From NCBI RefSeq assembly GCF_014205165.1, contig NZ_JACHMZ010000001.1:7174501-7238500 (forward strand): a stretch of 64,000 bases of DNA. The letters run 5' to 3'. A program made the position numbers and the translations under genes. The notes beneath the pieces are model-generated. The model was not told the DNA's origin and did not search any database. It saw only the letters and a list, made by a program, of their open reading frames with translations. Source of the stretch: Micromonospora carbonacea. Lineage in GTDB: Bacteria; Actinomycetota; Actinomycetes; Mycobacteriales; Micromonosporaceae. Within the stretch, counting starts at the first letter, position 1. Each line of letters begins with the position of its first letter. This document shows positions 63,476 through 64,000 of the stretch, in pieces.

Positions 63476-63552
63476 TGTGCACAACCTGTGGAGAACTCTC
63501 CACACCTGTGGATAACCCGGTGGATAACTTGGTGGACGCGCGCTGTGGACAA
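63476..63552. promoter_or_regulatory. Cluster of DnaA-box-like 9-mers
   Basis: Five copies of TGTGGA(T/C)AA-type 9-mers lie on the same strand within 77 bp: TGTGCACAA (63476), TGTGGAGAA (63487), TGTGGATAA (63507), GGTGGATAA (63519) and TGTGGACAA (63544). The third is the perfect complement of the E. coli DnaA box and the last is the perfect complement of the Streptomyces box. They fill the 140-bp gap between the divided LytTR and symporter-operon genes. A DnaA-titrating or DnaA-regulated site is possible; no dnaA or dnaN lies near. Confidence 0.55.
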
Positions 63553-63571
63553 CCTGGCCGACCAGACCGCG

Positions 63572-64000
63572 TCAGCGGTTCCAGTCCTGCTTGGCGGCGC
63601 GGACCAGCTTGTCCTTCAGCTCCCGGGTGTGCCGGCGGCTCACCGGCAGCTCCGTCGAGTCGACCACCACCACGTAGCCGGAGTTGACCAGCCGCAGCTC
63701 GGCGATGAGCTTGAGCTGCACCAGGTACGACCGGTGGATGCGGACGAACCCGGCGTCCGCCCAGCGCTCGGCGAGGGTGGCCAGCGACACCCGCACCAGG
63801 TGCGAGCCGTCGGCGGTGTGCAGCCGGGCGTAGTCGCCCTGCGCCTCCACCCAGCGCACCGCCGACCGGGGCAGCATCCGCGTCGTCCCCGCCAGCTCGA
63901 TCGGGATCGTCGGGTCCTCCTCGGCGCGGGCCAGCGCCGCCGGGTGCGTGGCGACCACCCGGGAGCCGATGACCCGGCGCAGCGACTCGGCCAGCCGCTC
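63572..64000 (-). CDS. LytTR DNA-binding response regulator, 5' end outside window
   Basis: The frame is open to the right edge, so the gene is partial; an in-frame GTG at 63958 is not the real start, because coding-like sequence (ERLAESLRRVIGSR) continues beyond it. The visible part is a LytTR domain: WVEAQGDYARLHTADGSHLVRVSLATLAERW, FVRIHRSYLVQLKLIAEL and DSTELPVSRRHTRELKDKL. A response-regulator receiver domain is expected upstream. LytTR regulators next to such symporters are common in actinobacteria and probably control them together with a LytS-type kinase outside the window. Confidence 0.88.
   Translation of the reverse strand, partial: ERLAESLRRVIGSRVVATHPAALARAEEDPTIPIELAGTTRMLPRSAVRWVEAQGDYARLHTADGSHLVRVSLATLAERWADAGFVRIHRSYLVQLKLIAELRLVNSGYVVVVDSTELPVSRRHTRELKDKLVRAAKQDWNR

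Noticed and set aside
63476..63552. Chromosomal replication origin
   Set aside because: DnaA boxes are there, but neither dnaA, dnaN, rpmH nor gyrB is near, and the stretch is only 140 bp long.

Overview
The window reads as chromosome of a high-GC filamentous actinomycete, most likely a Micromonospora-like member of the Micromonosporaceae. The reasons are the extreme GC content, frequent GTG/TTG starts, actinobacterial markers (proteasome activator Bpa ending in GQYL, DUF6457 after mobA, a DUF5926 protein, three LytR-CpsA-Psr proteins) and a family of GGAAGGGCCC-type intergenic repeats that I associate from memory with Micromonospora/Salinispora genomes. The genus is an inference. No tRNA, rRNA, CRISPR array or intact insertion sequence was recognised.

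Layout. 0-4.8 kb: a TPR protein cut by the left edge, a flavin reductase and a LuxR-type LAL regulator, possibly the end of another cluster. 5-16 kb: MobA with its DUF6457 partner, a YbjN-like chaperone, a secreted beta-propeller protein, an Lrp/AsnC regulator divergent from dimethylargininase, a Tat/lipoprotein substrate-binding protein, an esterase, Bpa, two HAD phosphatases and a membrane protein. 16-27.5 kb: OsmC, a metallopeptidase, AIM24, prephenate dehydratase, an ACT protein, PAS and NERD proteins, arginine deiminase, DUF5926, a histidine kinase with an ATP-binding partner, GDPD and rhodanese. 27.5-32.5 kb: three LCP glycopolymer ligases and a nucleotide-sugar epimerase/decarboxylase (cell-envelope block). 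32.5-38.8 kb: sodium/solute symporter with DUF485 partner, flavin reductase, SRPBCC protein and an ABC exporter. 61.3-64 kb: a second symporter with a small membrane partner, and a LytTR regulator cut by the right edge.

The most interesting region is about 38.9-61.2 kb, an orphan hybrid NRPS-PKS cluster. A long co-directional operon (mostly 4-base stop/start overlaps) encodes A-PCP, C-PCP-C, a free PCP, and KS-ACP-thioester reductase. It continues with an FkbK/J/I/H set for a glycerate-derived hydroxymalonyl-ACP unit, a KASIII-like enzyme embedded in that set, a free A domain, an MFS exporter and a luciferase-like monooxygenase. A convergent arm carries a second KASIII-like enzyme and a beta-hydroxyacid dehydrogenase; a third unit carries RidA and a methyltransferase. 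A flavin reductase sits at the left edge and may serve the monooxygenase.

Unusual points in the cluster: the KS module still has the KS-AT linker and post-AT linker but the AT between them is gone. No AT or thioesterase is present in the window; the chain would leave reductively as an aldehyde or alcohol. Both KASIII-like enzymes keep Cys112 but have lost FabH-type His244 and carry His in place of Asn274, which suggests acyl transfer rather than ordinary decarboxylative condensation. An IS630 transposase-derived, catalytically dead helix-turn-helix protein with ten PTG repeats lies at the end of the operon. One working model is that a KASIII-like enzyme supplies the acyl transfer that the lost AT used to do; this is an inference from sequence only.
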